Positions 53,900 to 64,000 of a DNA stretch of 64,000 nucleotides are shown piece by piece. Location of the stretch: the NCBI GenBank assembly GCA_963971305.1, contig OZ020306.1, forward strand, positions 36,291,512 through 36,355,511, given 5' to 3'. Numbering within the stretch: the first letter of the stretch is position 1; each line of letters opens with the position of its first letter. The translations under genes were made by a program, and so were the position numbers. Under the pieces are notes generated by a model that saw nothing but the letters and a program-made list of their open reading frames with translations, was not told where the DNA came from and searched no databases. This stretch comes from Arcuatula senhousia. Lineage: Eukaryota; Mollusca; Bivalvia; Mytilida; Mytilidae.

Positions 53900-54055
53900 A
53901 CAATTCCATTCATACAGGTTCACTGCAAAAAAGACTTTTACGTTTCGTCTTACAAAAAGTCTGGACTAACTAACCTACGATACAAAATCCATAATATTTA
54001 CAGCCCCACACTCGGAAACTATTCATAGGTCTACTGATGTAATGAACGCCAGGAG
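53900..54055 (+). pseudogene. Orphan remnant of a C1q exon
   Basis: The stretch aligns with 60935-61095 of the intact gene. CATACAGGTTCACTGCAAAA, AAAGTCTGGAC, then ATATTTACAGCCCCACACTC match in order, with many changes and a stop right after KVWTN. No matching first exon lies nearby, so it marks a further, largely erased gene copy. Confidence 0.65.
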
Positions 54056-54327
54056 CCTGAGTCTATTAAGCAAAGCCATCACTGCGTCGTTTTGTATTGC
54101 GATATTTTATAAGTGTTTAATTTTCATCTTGGCTTTTGACAAGAACTAGCATTTCTTTTTATATTATTGTTTACATATTATATACATAGCTTTCACTCGT
54201 TCGTAGTATTACCATTGTGATTTGTATTTTCTTTTATCAAATGTACTTTAAAACTTTCATATCATATATTTAAGTATAAATATAGTCTTTTTTAATATGC
54301 ATTATAGGACAAAGCACACTATCTATA

Positions 54328-54420
54328 TCGCATACCCTATATCGCACCTCTTACCCTATATCGCACCCCCTATATCGCACCCCTAACCCTATATCGCATA
54401 CCCTATATCGCACCCCTACA
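54328..54420. repeat. Minisatellite of CCCTATATCGCAC units
   Basis: Six or so copies of TATATCGCA separated by variable CCCC, CCTA or ACCC spacers make a short GC-richer array with a strong strand bias of C over G. Confidence 0.8.
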
Positions 54421-54450
54421 AATTATCAATATTTTATTTTATATGATATA

Positions 54451-54593
54451 ATGAACATTACATGGCAAAATCTGCATCACATGCTGTATTAACCCTCGAC
54501 CTATATCATACCTCGGGCCGTTGGCCCTCGGTCAGATATAGGTGTCTCGGGTAAATACAGCATATGATACAGATTTTGCCATGTATTATTCAG
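54451..54593. mobile_element. Palindromic MITE
   Basis: ACATGGCAAAATCTGCATCA on the left pairs with the right end TGATACAGATTTTGCCATGT with few mismatches. Pairing continues through ATGCTGTATT/AATACAGCAT and the GACCTATAT/ATATAGGT arms. Almost the whole element is one hairpin. Confidence 0.7.
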
Positions 54594-55220
54594 TATATAT
54601 TTTGAACACAAACTTGATAAAATAGTCAAGGGAAATTTATAGTTTATGACGGTGAACCTAAACTTTATAATATCCCAGAATACATTTTGGTATAAAGAAT
54701 GTAAAATGTAAGAAATAAAACGATTTGTTTTTTAAGGTATTGAAAGAAATTAAAGGTAACTTTCAATAGAATTCCCAATATATTCTTTAGAATTGGACAT
54801 GTGTAATCGACGACTTTTGAATGAACATAAAGAATCTAAAAGAATTTCCTTAGCATCAGAGTACAGAAGAATTCTTAAATTCGTACAGTTTTATCTCAGT
54901 ACCTACATGTTTTTCATTTAGTAAAATACATGATCCATTCAATGAATGTCAAACAGGATGATGTAAGCCAACAATCTAACGAGCCTTATTCCAGTTATCT
55001 TTTTATACGAAGATCCGCACTCCCCTTATCTCAAAGCTAAGTGAAGGTTGTGGGAAATAATGAAAATGGAACGTTTGCAGATTAAGGCTGTTTGAGAATG
55101 ATAACATACGTTGTTTTTCGTTTTTTCGATTTAAAGTTAATTTAAGATATTGTTTGAATTGTTACACAGAATCTATTTACTCTGCCTCTTTCTACTTTTA
55201 TTCACGCTTTCTTTTGCATC

Positions 55221-55920
55221 ATGGAAATATTTTACGTTTTATTTTCCTTTGTCGTCGTATTAAACTTTTGGTATTCACTACCATCGTGTGCGACAAGTAT
55301 CGGTTCTGAGATTGACAGTCTTCTGCAATGTTCTAAGTACCATTTTGAGGAGAAAGTGTTAGACAAAGTGATACGAATGGATGTTAAGATGGAAACGTTT
55401 GAAAGTTCAATCAAGGCTGACCTAAAATCCGTCTTGGGTATGCTTGAAGAAAGAAACGCTGATGTTCTTAAAACTATTAAATCTGTCAAAACCGAAACCT
55501 CAAAAGTACTAGACGACGTTAAGTCTGAAATCAGTGACGCTATCACTGAATTCAAGAATAAGACAAATGTGGTCATAACAGGTGTTCAAACAGATATGGC
55601 AAATGCTGTCAAAAAGACAGAGGAAAGTGAAATTGCAAGCAAAACGAAATTGAATAACTCGTTAAACCAATTAAAAGCTGACACTAAAAAAATAATGGAA
55701 AACTTTCAAAAGTCTCTAAAACAAGGAAAGTTGCAACTTGATGAAACCGTAAGAAACTTGACTGATGTATCAGAAAACTTGTTAACAACAACCGAGAGTC
55801 GTCTGTGGAAAGAACAAGGCAGATTGAATAGTTCTATGCAGATCAATGGTAAACGTTTGGAGACACAAATCCACGATAAATTGAGAGCTTTATCGACAAA
55901 AGAGAAGTCTTTAGAAACCA
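55221..55920 (+). CDS. C1q gene copy 2, exon 1 (signal peptide and coiled coil)
   Basis: 700 bases from ATG to the donor GTGAGT at 55921, phase 1. The hydrophobic core FYVLFSFVVVLNFW is followed by LPSCA and the mature start. Repeating patterns such as VKTETSKVLDDVKSEISDAI suggest the coiled coil grew from a short unit of about 22-33 residues. Confidence 0.85.
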
Positions 55921-58900
55921 GTGAGTAGCAATAACGGTCAATGTCTTTTTAACAAGTAATTAGAAAATAGGATGTTTTTGGAATGCAAAGTTCAATTGGT
56001 ATCAAGATAGGGTTGTAGTCATTATCCTCTTTACAGAGCTATGTCTTTATTTATCGGAGTTGACACACTGACTTGACTGTTGACAACGCGACAGGTGTGC
56101 TATAGCAAGCAGGAATTGCTTACCCTCCGGATCACCTCTCGTTAGAGTTCGCCTTGTTAACTTATATTCAGTTGTTTTTTTGTGTTTCTGCGTTTTACAT
56201 GTCTGTTTTTATCCGTTCTCGTTGGTGTTAACTTTTTGTTATCTCTGCCCTTTCGTGCTTTTGACATTCGGGTGCCCCATTGGTACCTCTGCTTCTTTGA
56301 ATTATGTTAATCAATTCTTATTTCTTAAGCAATAATAGTTTTTGAAAGAAGAAAAATAACTATATATACTCTATTTATATTATACATTATCTATATTATA
56401 CATTATATGTAAAGGATTATTGAATGAATAAAGTTTATTCTCACAATAACTATATGACATAGTTGCAGAGAAAATAATAAACAATTATAATACAACAATT
56501 CACATTTGTGAAATACAAATTAAATAAACCAGGAGGGTTGACTATCACCTAAGACCTAATTATTGTTAAGTATACCGGTAATATAAAATTTTCATATCTT
56601 TATCCTTCGAACCCTATGAACAATTAAAAAGTCATTTGTTCAGAGAACAAATGTGAGGTCTTTCCCATGTTTTTGTTAGTTTTATGATAACGGTTATGTT
56701 TGGTTAGGCTATTTGAGTCTGTTTTTGACAATAGTATTTAACTATTAGTTGCGAAAAATGTTCCAGACTAAAGAGCAGTGAGCCTGAAGTCAGAAAAGGT
56801 ATGGTTGCTAAGGACTTTTATGACGGTTGCTATGGACTAAGGGTTACTTCCGGTTGAAAAAATTTAACTCTAAACTCAGAAAGTAGTCTTGGTTAAGAAT
56901 ATATATGGTTGCTATGGACTTTTCATAAATGTTACCTTGTTGCTAGGGAATGACCTTGACCCATGACCTTTGACCTTGGACTCAAATTGTAGGTCTTGGC
57001 ATTCTGATTCATTTAAGTATACATGTTTACTATACTATCTGTTATGGTTTTCAAGTTATGGGCAAAAAACATGTTTCGCGAAACTTGTTTTGGCCGCCAT
57101 TTTGGAACCAGTCAACCGAATCATACAATGTTTGGACTCAAATTGTAGGTCTTTTAATTCTCTATCAAATGAACCCTACATTTCATTCACCATCTGTAAC
57201 CGTTTAAAAGTTATAATTGAAAAACCATTTTCAAATTACGAATCAAGGGCCGTAACTTAAAAACGACAAGTTTTACGCTTTCGCACCTGAAACATTTTTT
57301 GTAGCTTTCGATGTGGCGAACATTTTTTCCATGTATTGTCCGCTTAAATTTTTTACAGTTTTTGTGTTACACTCAAAAAACAATTTCTGATGGCGGCCAT
57401 TTTGAAAATGGCTGTCCGTATCCATGCAACTTTGGTTTTATATTGGAGGGCATAAGTTTACGGTCTCAAATAACCCATATGTTTACTATGTTATCTCAAA
57501 CCGTTTTCAAGTTATAAGCCAAAAACGGTATAGCCGAAACGCATTAAGGGCCATAACTTGAAAACGGTTTGTCGCACAGTGTTCGACCCTTTATATCAAA
57601 TAAAGGTCTAAATGAGACGAGTATTTTTCCCATTACATGTCTGCTTCAATTTTGTATGGTTTTTGAGCTATACTGCAAACAAGGTGTGCCATGACCTTTG
57701 ACCTTGAGATTTGACCTTTGACCTTGACATTTTTAGATGTAACATATGTCACTTAGGATGATTGGTGAAGGTCCCAAGTCTCTAGGACCAACCGTTTTGA
57801 AGAAAAAAAATTTCGACAAGTCGCGACACTTTTCGAGTCAAAAACGCGTAACCAGGAAGTTGATCGAAAAATTTTTTTTTGAGTGACGAATCATGACCAT
57901 GAGTCTAGCAACATTTTCCCTGCTTCAGATTTTTGATAACGGTTACGGTTTTTGAGTTAATCTGCAAACAAGGTTTTTGGGTTACGGGCAGATAACTCCG
58001 TTACTAAAAATAGATCGGTTTCGCAGGGTTACTCAAGTCATGCCCTTATAGTGTCGGTTAATGGTATGAAGTTTCGTAATGTTACGTTAAGTATTTCTTC
58101 TTTTTTTTTGTGGCGGAAAAAAAAAAAAATAATAATAATTAAAGTGCCATTTGTTCAGAGAACAAATGAGAGGTCTTTCCCCGTTAAGTTGACCTATGAC
58201 CTTTGACCTTTGTCTTAAAGTCATTTTCTTTAATTACTGATAATAAATATATATATATCTACTATATTATCTGTAACCGTTTAAATGTTATATACAAGTA
58301 AATAATACATAAGATGATGTTTTTGGCCGCCATTTAGAAACCACTCAACCGTAACATGTATTTCTTGGGCTTAAATGATAGGTCTTGTCAAGACGGTCAT
58401 TTTTCATACACATGTCTATTATACTATCTGTTACGGTTTTCAAGTTATTGGTAAAAAACCTATTTCGCGAAAACCTGTTTCGGTCGCCATTTCGCAACCG
58501 CTCAACCGAATCATGCACTTCTTGGACTTAAATTGTAGGTCTTTTCAAGACAAACATTTTTTGTTCATATATTGTCTATACTATCTCTATCGGTTTTCGA
58601 GTTATAAGTAAAAAACCATTTGACGACCGCCATTTTGGCAATGGTAAACGCAAAAAAAATTTTGACCACAGATTCGTAATCAGGACCCTCAAATCTACCT
58701 GGAAACCAAATTTCATCAAAATCGGACAACTTTGACATTTTGCGCCAAGTTTGCGCCATACGCGCGCAACCAGGAAGTAAATTACAGCATTCTTTTTGCA
58801 TGATAAATCATCACCAGGATGTAAGCTACCATTTTCACTTAACAGAATCTTGATAACGATTACCGTTTCTTAGCTCACCTGATAACAAGGGTAAACAGCG

Positions 58901-61306
58901 TTTTGCGCTATTGCGCCGAAACTACAAATAATTTAGCGTCGTGTCCATGGCCTAGTCTATTCCTGGTAGTGCTGAGTAAGTGTGCAAAATTTCATGAAAA
59001 TCGGTCAAGGCACTTTTTCTACCCGACTGGAAGAAAAAAAAAAAGAATAATAATAATTAAAAAGTCATTTGTTCAGAGAACAAATGTGAGGTCTTTCCCT
59101 GTCTTACGTTTTTGTTATGGTATTTTATACAAGTACTAAAGACATTTGAGTCACTTTGTTTATGACTAGATGTTGCCAATTATTGTGATATAGGCTCCAG
59201 AGTGAAGATCAGGGAACCTAGAGTCAGAAAAAGTATGGTTGCTAAGGACTTTTATTACGGTTGCTATGGACTTCCGGTTGAAAAAACTTACCCCTTAACT
59301 CAAAAAGTAGTCTTGGTTTAGAATATATATGGTTGCTATGGACTTTTCATTAATGTTACCTTGTTGCTAGGGAATGACCTTGACCTATGACCTTTGACCT
59401 TGGACTCAAATTGTAGCTCTTTATATACTGATTCATTTAAGTATACATGTTTACTATACTATCTGTTATGGTTTTCAAGTTATTGGCAAAAAACGTGTTT
59501 CGCGAAACTTGTTTTGGCCGCCATTTTGAAACCGTTCAACCGAATCATGTACTGTTTGGGTTCAAATTGTAGGTAATTTAATCCTCTTTCAAATGAACCC
59601 TATGTTTCATCCATCATCTTTTATGGATTAAAAGTTATAAACAAAAAATCATTTTAAAAATAAGAATCAAGGGCGATAACTCAAAAACGACAAGTTTTAC
59701 GCTTTCGCACCTGAACCTTTTTTGTAGCTTTCGAAATGGCGAACATTTTTTCCATGTATTGTCCGCTTCAATTTTGTACGGTTTAAGTGCTATTTCATAA
59801 AAACTGTTAACGGTGTCGGCCATTTTGAAAATGGCTGCCCGTAACCAATCGACTTTGGTCTTAAATTGAAGGACATATAAAGACGGTCACAAAAAACCCA
59901 TATGTTTACTATATTATCTCTGACGGTTTAAAAGTTATTAGCCAAAAATGGATAAGCCGAAACGCGTTAAGGGCCATAACTCGAAAACGGTTTGTCGCAC
60001 AGTGTTCGACCCTTTATATCAAATAAAGGTCTTAATGAGACGAGTATTTTTCCCATTACATGTCTGCTTCAATTTTGTATGGTTTTTGAGCTATGCTGCA
60101 AACAAGGTGTGCCATGACCTCTGACCTTGAGATTTGACCTTTGACCTTGACATTTTTGAATGCAACATATGTCACCTAGGATGATTGGTGAAGGTTCCAA
60201 GTCTCTAGGACTAACCGTTTTGAAGAAAAAAATTTTGACGTGTCGCGACAGGTTTCGACTCAAAAACGCGTAACCAGGAAGTTGATCGAAAAAAATTTTT
60301 TTTCGTGATGACATGTTTTCATGAGTCCAGCAACATTTCCCACACTTTAGATTTTTGATACCGGTTACGGTTTCTGAGATTATCTGATAACAAGGGTTTT
60401 CGGTCTGGGGCAGATAACTCCGTTACTAAAAATAGTTCGGTTTTCAGGTTGCGGTCAAGGCGAGTCTGGGTCTGACCGAGTTAACGCAAGAAGTATCGTA
60501 AAGATATGTCACGACACTTCTGCGACATTCACAGCGGAAAAGAAGAAGAAAAATAATAATAATAATAATAATAATAACCATAAGAAATACAGTAAGGTCT
60601 TTCCACTGTAGTGGGAAAGACCTTAATAATAATAATAATAGGCCGACGAAATACAATAAGGTCTTCCCTTTGGAAAGGGAAAGACCTTAATAATCATAAG
60701 AAATACAGTAAGGTCTTTCCTTCTGTGGAAGGGAAAGACCTTAATAAGTCAATCACTACACGCTTACCTTTTCTTTAATTGAATTAATTGTCATTCACTA
60801 CACAAATAAAGAATAAATTTTCTTTTTAGTCATAGTCATACCTTACATTTTTTACATTTTATTCTTATAGTTTTAACGTGTCCATGTTTGTTTCAGATTA
60901 CATACAAATGATGAACAAATCCATTGGATTCTCAGCATACAGGTCTTCTTCACAGGCAATAAAAACACATGAACCAGTCATCTTCAACAAAGTGTGGACA
61001 AACAAGGGAAACGCCTATAATCCTAAATCCGGGATATTTACAGCTCCTCATTCGGGACTTTTTCACGTGACTGCCGTTGTTGTGGTTTCATCAGGTAGTA
61101 CTACCTTATATTTTCATATCTACCATAATGGTGTCCCGAAATCAGGATCGTACAAAAGCCACAGCGGACTAAAAGAATGGACACTAGATTTGGTCCTAGA
61201 TCTAGAAGTTGGTGACCGTGTTTATATATCTACAAAGAGTAGTAGGACTACTATATACAGTGATAGTGACAACTATGCTACTTTCGCTGGACATTCGATA
61301 TCGTAG
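55221..61306 (+). CDS. Secreted coiled-coil/C1q-domain protein (copy 2, intact; join of 2 exons)
   Basis: Exons 55221-55920 and 60897-61306 join in phase 1 to give 369 residues. Residues 1 to about 24 form a signal peptide ending LPSCA. Residues 25 to about 235 are a long Lys/Glu/Ser-rich coiled coil with a cysteine at the start. Residues from about 250 to the end form a C1q domain with VWTNKGNAYNPKSGIFTAPH, TLYFHIYHNG and the closing TFAGHSIS. C1q-domain proteins of bivalves are secreted trimeric lectin-like immune recognition proteins; the coiled coil replaces a collagen stalk and should drive trimerisation. The ATG is the only one in frame before the signal peptide. The intron of 4,976 bp is almost filled by mobile elements. 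Confidence 0.85.
56044..56303 (+). repeat. Interspersed repeat R1 in the C1q intron
   Basis: It carries GTTGACACACTGACTTGACT, GGTGTGCTATAGCAAGCAGG and CCATTGGTACCTCTGCTTC. Confidence 0.7.
60545..60650. repeat. AAT microsatellite
   Basis: Runs of AAT interrupted by the first hairpin; it marks the 3' side of the element array. Shorter AAT runs lie at 58128 and 59045 at the unit junctions. Confidence 0.8.
60594..60742 (+). repeat. Three tandem 3' hairpins
   Basis: Stem-loops at 60594-60624, 60658-60688 and 60710-60742 share arms AAGGTCTTTCC and GGAAAGACCTT but differ in the loop. They are joined by near-identical ATAAGAAATACAGT spacers. Confidence 0.85.
60897..61306 (+). CDS. C1q gene copy 2, exon 2 (C1q domain)
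   Basis: The acceptor GTTTGTTTCAG ends at 60896. The 410 bases encode a short linker, IGFSAYRSS at the start of the domain, then ten-strand C1q features (IFNKVWTNKGNAY, GIFTAPHSGLFHVTA, WTLDLVLDLEVGDRVY), with TAG at 61304-61306. The domain is complete to its last strand. Confidence 0.9.
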
Positions 61307-61672
61307 ACTTCAGGAACGCCTGTCATTGTGTTGTAATTAATTAATATCTGTTTTAATAATTTTAGATTGTGTTTTTTTTACTCTCTTTTGTTTTTGTAAG
61401 TTAACATCAGACCAACATACAAGATTTGTAAAACGTCTACTGATCATTATATATATGCAGTTATAGTAAATTTTAAATTTCTTTCTGTGCCCTGACGGAA
61501 CTGTTCTTATATGTTGCTATCATTTAGGGTATTTAAAACATGAAAAACAATTTAACACACGGGTAATATTATAAAAAAAAACTCACATTCCCCAGCGGGT
61601 GATATTTTTTCTTACCTCACTAACGTGTGAAGATCCAATCTTAAAATCTTTTTCAATTAAGTGATTGATTAT

Positions 61673-61678
61673 AATAAA
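61673..61678 (+). terminator. Polyadenylation signal AATAAA
   Basis: AATAAA lies 367 bp after the C1q stop codon and is followed by an AT-rich segment. Confidence 0.4.
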
Positions 61679-62204
61679 GTGCTACTGCACATGGCCGATA
61701 TCCTCGGTGTTGGATTTTGTTTCCCTTTTCGACTTTTTGGGGTACGAGCACAGTCACTTTTGGTTTTCAACTTCAAATCTTAAAGCATTTAATGGTTACT
61801 TCTTGAAATTGGTAAAATATGCATATACAGCATAGCCATATCGTGTCTTTTGAAACCATTGGGTAATCGATAATCATTGATTCCGGGGCAGAGGTGCCGA
61901 AAATAATCACATGCCTGGTCGTCAGACGTGTCTCACATGAATTTACCCCTTTATATTTTTTTCATTAATGAAATTTCTGGTTGACCTAACTTAAACACTT
62001 TTGTGTTGACGAACACATCAAAGCTATAAATTATCCGTTTAAATTTCTAAATTGTCAAAACCCTAATTAAGGTTCTTCCTACCCCAGACATAGGTTGGTC
62101 TTAGTCATTATTTGGTTTCTAGTTCGAAGTAGTTTGTTTAGTATCATTCTATGCTCTTCATAGTCATATAGTGTTTGGCATTTTCAACTTTTGGTAGAGA
62201 GCCT

Positions 62205-62245
62205 CTGATGAATTTTGAATAGACGAAAGGCGCGTCAGGCGTACC
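62205..62245 (+). ncRNA. Hammerhead ribozyme, type I, mutated stem II
   Basis: CTGATGA, GAAA and cleavage GTC at 62236 are intact. The first base of stem II is A instead of G and stem I has a GAG for GCG change. Reduced activity is expected. Confidence 0.6.
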
Positions 62246-62549
62246 AAAATTTATTGTCTGGAACTTTGTTGTAATTTATATTTCTAACATCCGTGACGGT
62301 TAGCGCTGCTGGTGGAGTTTTAATTCTCCGAGGTTAGCCCTCTCCGGCATCAACACTTTTGTGTTGACGAACACAACAAAGCTATAAATTAGCCGTTTAA
62401 ATTTCTAAATTGTCAAAACCCTAAGGTTCTTCCTACCCCAGACATAGGTTGGTCTTAGTCATTATTTGGTTTCTAGTTTGAAGTAGTTTGTTTAGTATCC
62501 TTCTATGCTCTTCATAGTCATATAGTGTTTGGCATTTTCAACTTTTGGT

Positions 62550-62597
62550 AGAGCGCCTCTGATGAGTTTTGAATAGACGAAACGGGCGTCAGGCGTA
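62550..62597 (+). ncRNA. Hammerhead ribozyme, type I
   Basis: CTGATGA, stem II GTTT/AGAC (one G-U pair), GAAA, short stem III and cleavage after GTC at 62590. Stem I GCGCCT/AGGCGT is fully paired. Confidence 0.75.
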
Positions 62598-62640
62598 GCA
62601 AAAGTTATTGTCTCGAACTTTGTTGTAATTTATATTTAAA

Positions 62641-63665
62641 GCTGGTTTTTTCTTGTACTGCACATGGTCGATATACATTGGTTCCGGGTTTGGGTTTTTT
62701 TGCTTGACCTTTTTAGGTACAGGTGCTTTTTTATTACGTTTTGTCTTCGGTTTTTATATTTTGATTAAAATGTTGCTGTTGAGAGGCTACTCTTTGAAGA
62801 ACGCATAAACAGCATTACGAACTAAACTGTTTCATGCGCATTTGTTATTTCCAATGGTCTAGTAAAGCAGTAAAATGTATGGAGACAAATACTACACCAA
62901 GTATATTTTATATGCTTACAGAACAAGTCGTCTTAGATTTAATGTTTTAAACTTTGGCAAAAAATATAATGATTATGGACAGATTGTCTCTATTTCGGAT
63001 CAACTCAAAACTAAATGTTGCTGAAGTGGCAAAATATTTTCTGGCTGATACGTGTTCTTTGTGTTTCAATCTTATGTCATAAACATTTTTGACTCGTTAA
63101 AGGCAAAAAGTCAATGAGAAATTTGCACAAAAAAATGTTTAAAGCTTTTTAATACTTTAAGATACTAAAAGTAGCAACACATGTACAAAGAATAGAGCAT
63201 CGAATAGATATTTTTGGATTTTACAAATAACAAGAACGTTGGGAGTAATAATAGACAATGACTATAACTAAATGCTACTTTTAAATAATAAAGAATTACC
63301 TTTAATTTTATTTGTGTTGCATCAGAGCATATGCTTATTTTCAAAGCAATCTTATCTTTTGTTTATATGTATCAAATTAGTGATCCATGCAGTACCTATT
63401 TAATGTTAACTAAATTATTTTATTTTAATCGACATTATAAACGAACCATTTACAAGTTATCTTTGTTAACGCATCAAGAAGCTTTTACCTTATTTTATAG
63501 TTAAGATAAGGCCTTGTAAAATTCCAGATATGTTTGTTAGCTTTTAACTGCTTAATGATTACAATTATCTTATTATTTTATTTTGAAGTTCCTTCAAAAC
63601 TATACATGTATAGTTTTAATCATTCTTCGTAACGTTGGTCTCATATTCATTTTCTCTTTGGCATC
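62641..63665. other. Spacer upstream of C1q copy 3
   Basis: AT-rich sequence without a recognised gene or repeat family. The last 150 bases should hold the promoter of the third C1q copy; no clear TATA box was identified. Confidence 0.4.
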
Positions 63666-64000
63666 ATGGAAATGATCATCGCCTTGTTGTCTACTGTTGT
63701 CTTATTAAACTTTTGGTATTCACTACCCTCGTGTGCGACAAGTATCGGTTCTGAGGTTGACAGTCTTCTGCAATGTTCTAAGTACCATTTTGAGGAGAAA
63801 GTGTTAGACAAAGTGATAAGAATGGATGTTAAGATGGAAACGTTTGAAATTACAATCAAGAAGTGTGAGACTGACCTAAAATCCGTCTTGGGTATGCTTG
63901 AGGAAAGAAACGCTGATGTTCTTAAAACGATTCAATCTGTCAAAACTGAAACCACAAATGTTTTAGACAATCTTAAGTCTGAAGCTGCTGGTTTATTGGC
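63666..64000 (+). CDS. Coiled-coil/C1q-domain gene copy 3, partial first exon
   Basis: The ATG at 63666 opens a frame that stays open to the window end. It encodes a signal peptide ending LPSCA, the same mature start with SLLQC, and the coiled coil through a KTETTNVLDNLKSEAAG segment. That segment also exists in the pseudogene but is absent from copy 2, so coiled-coil length varies between copies. The C1q exon must lie beyond the window. Confidence 0.8.
   Translation, partial: MEMIIALLSTVVLLNFWYSLPSCATSIGSEVDSLLQCSKYHFEEKVLDKVIRMDVKMETFEITIKKCETDLKSVLGMLEERNADVLKTIQSVKTETTNVLDNLKSEAAGLL

Larger units (their letters stand above)
56621..60745 (+). mobile_element. Three head-to-tail Helentron-like elements (family 4)
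   Basis: Each unit starts with the palindrome CATTTGTTC-AGAG-AACAAATG and then GAGGTCTTTCC, at 56632, 58148 and 59066. Units end in GAAGAAA and AAT microsatellites. Only the last unit has 3' hairpins, and there are three of them. GGTCTTTCC near each 5' end is inverted as GGAAAGACC in the hairpins. Cores share CCGTTTTCAAGTTAT, GGCCGCCATTTTG and TGACCTTTGACCTTG. Open frames inside, up to 96 codons, are repeats rather than genes. Confidence 0.65.
61921..62640 (+). mobile_element. Retrozyme-like dimer with two hammerhead ribozymes
   Basis: Two tandem units of one family share CCCCAGACATAGGTTGGTC, CTATGCTCTTCATAGTCATA and TTTAAATTTCTAAATTGTC. The full unit is 354 bp, between cleavage points after 62236 and 62590. 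The family is the same as at 41671-42060. Non-coding. Confidence 0.75.

Noticed and set aside
54328..54420. CRISPR-like array of TATATCGCA repeats
   Set aside because: Repeats and spacers are far too short and irregular, and the genome is eukaryotic.
56970..59576. Several 60-96 codon frames in the C1q intron with near-identical openings
   Set aside because: They come from repeated cores of the family 4 mobile elements.

Overview
The window looks like nuclear DNA of an invertebrate animal, most likely a bivalve mollusc close to mussels. It is AT-rich and intron-dense with GT-AG introns, many small interspersed repeats, a cluster of secreted coiled-coil/C1q-domain genes (a family expanded in bivalves), and hammerhead-ribozyme repeats of a kind known from molluscs. 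All gene models here were read by eye from splice signals and frame; no transcripts or databases were available.

From 3.6 to 28.7 kb, + strand: an unusual run of more than twenty very short exons (9-75 bases). Nearly all are a whole number of codons, are bounded by AG and GT, and join in phase 0. They encode short charged, aromatic and proline-rich segments with no recognised domain. Two neighbouring exons occur twice as paralogous pairs (13.06/14.49 kb and 17.98/18.45 kb), so the array grew partly by exon duplication. The layout resembles the micro-exon genes described in schistosomes.

From 29.6 to 38.9 kb, + strand: a long exon with its own ATG and a coiled coil, two small phase-0 exons, then four exons encoding a double DUF1330-like (dimeric alpha/beta barrel) module. 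Either the micro-exon array is the alternative 5' part of this gene or two genes lie head to tail. From 40.1 to 46.8 kb lies a second double DUF1330-like module with the same intron positions and phases, so it is a tandem duplicate or an alternative C-terminal cassette.

From 50 to 64 kb: a C1q cluster. It holds a two-exon pseudogene (50.0-52.3 kb), an orphan C1q exon remnant (53.9 kb), an intact two-exon gene of 369 residues (55.2-61.3 kb; signal peptide, coiled coil, C1q domain), and the first exon of a third gene cut by the window end.

Mobile DNA fills the introns and spacers. There is a 3-kb element with 67-bp inverted termini and a 5-bp target duplication (7.1-10.1 kb). Four families share one Helentron-like plan: 5' palindrome, subterminal inverted repeat, tandem core, microsatellite and 3' hairpin. 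There are also hammerhead-ribozyme tandem repeats (41.7-42.1 and 61.9-62.6 kb), a hairpin element with a possible further hammerhead core (34.1 kb), fragments of one reverse-transcriptase element with its 3' tail, several MITEs and several minisatellites. No tRNA, rRNA or CRISPR array was recognised.
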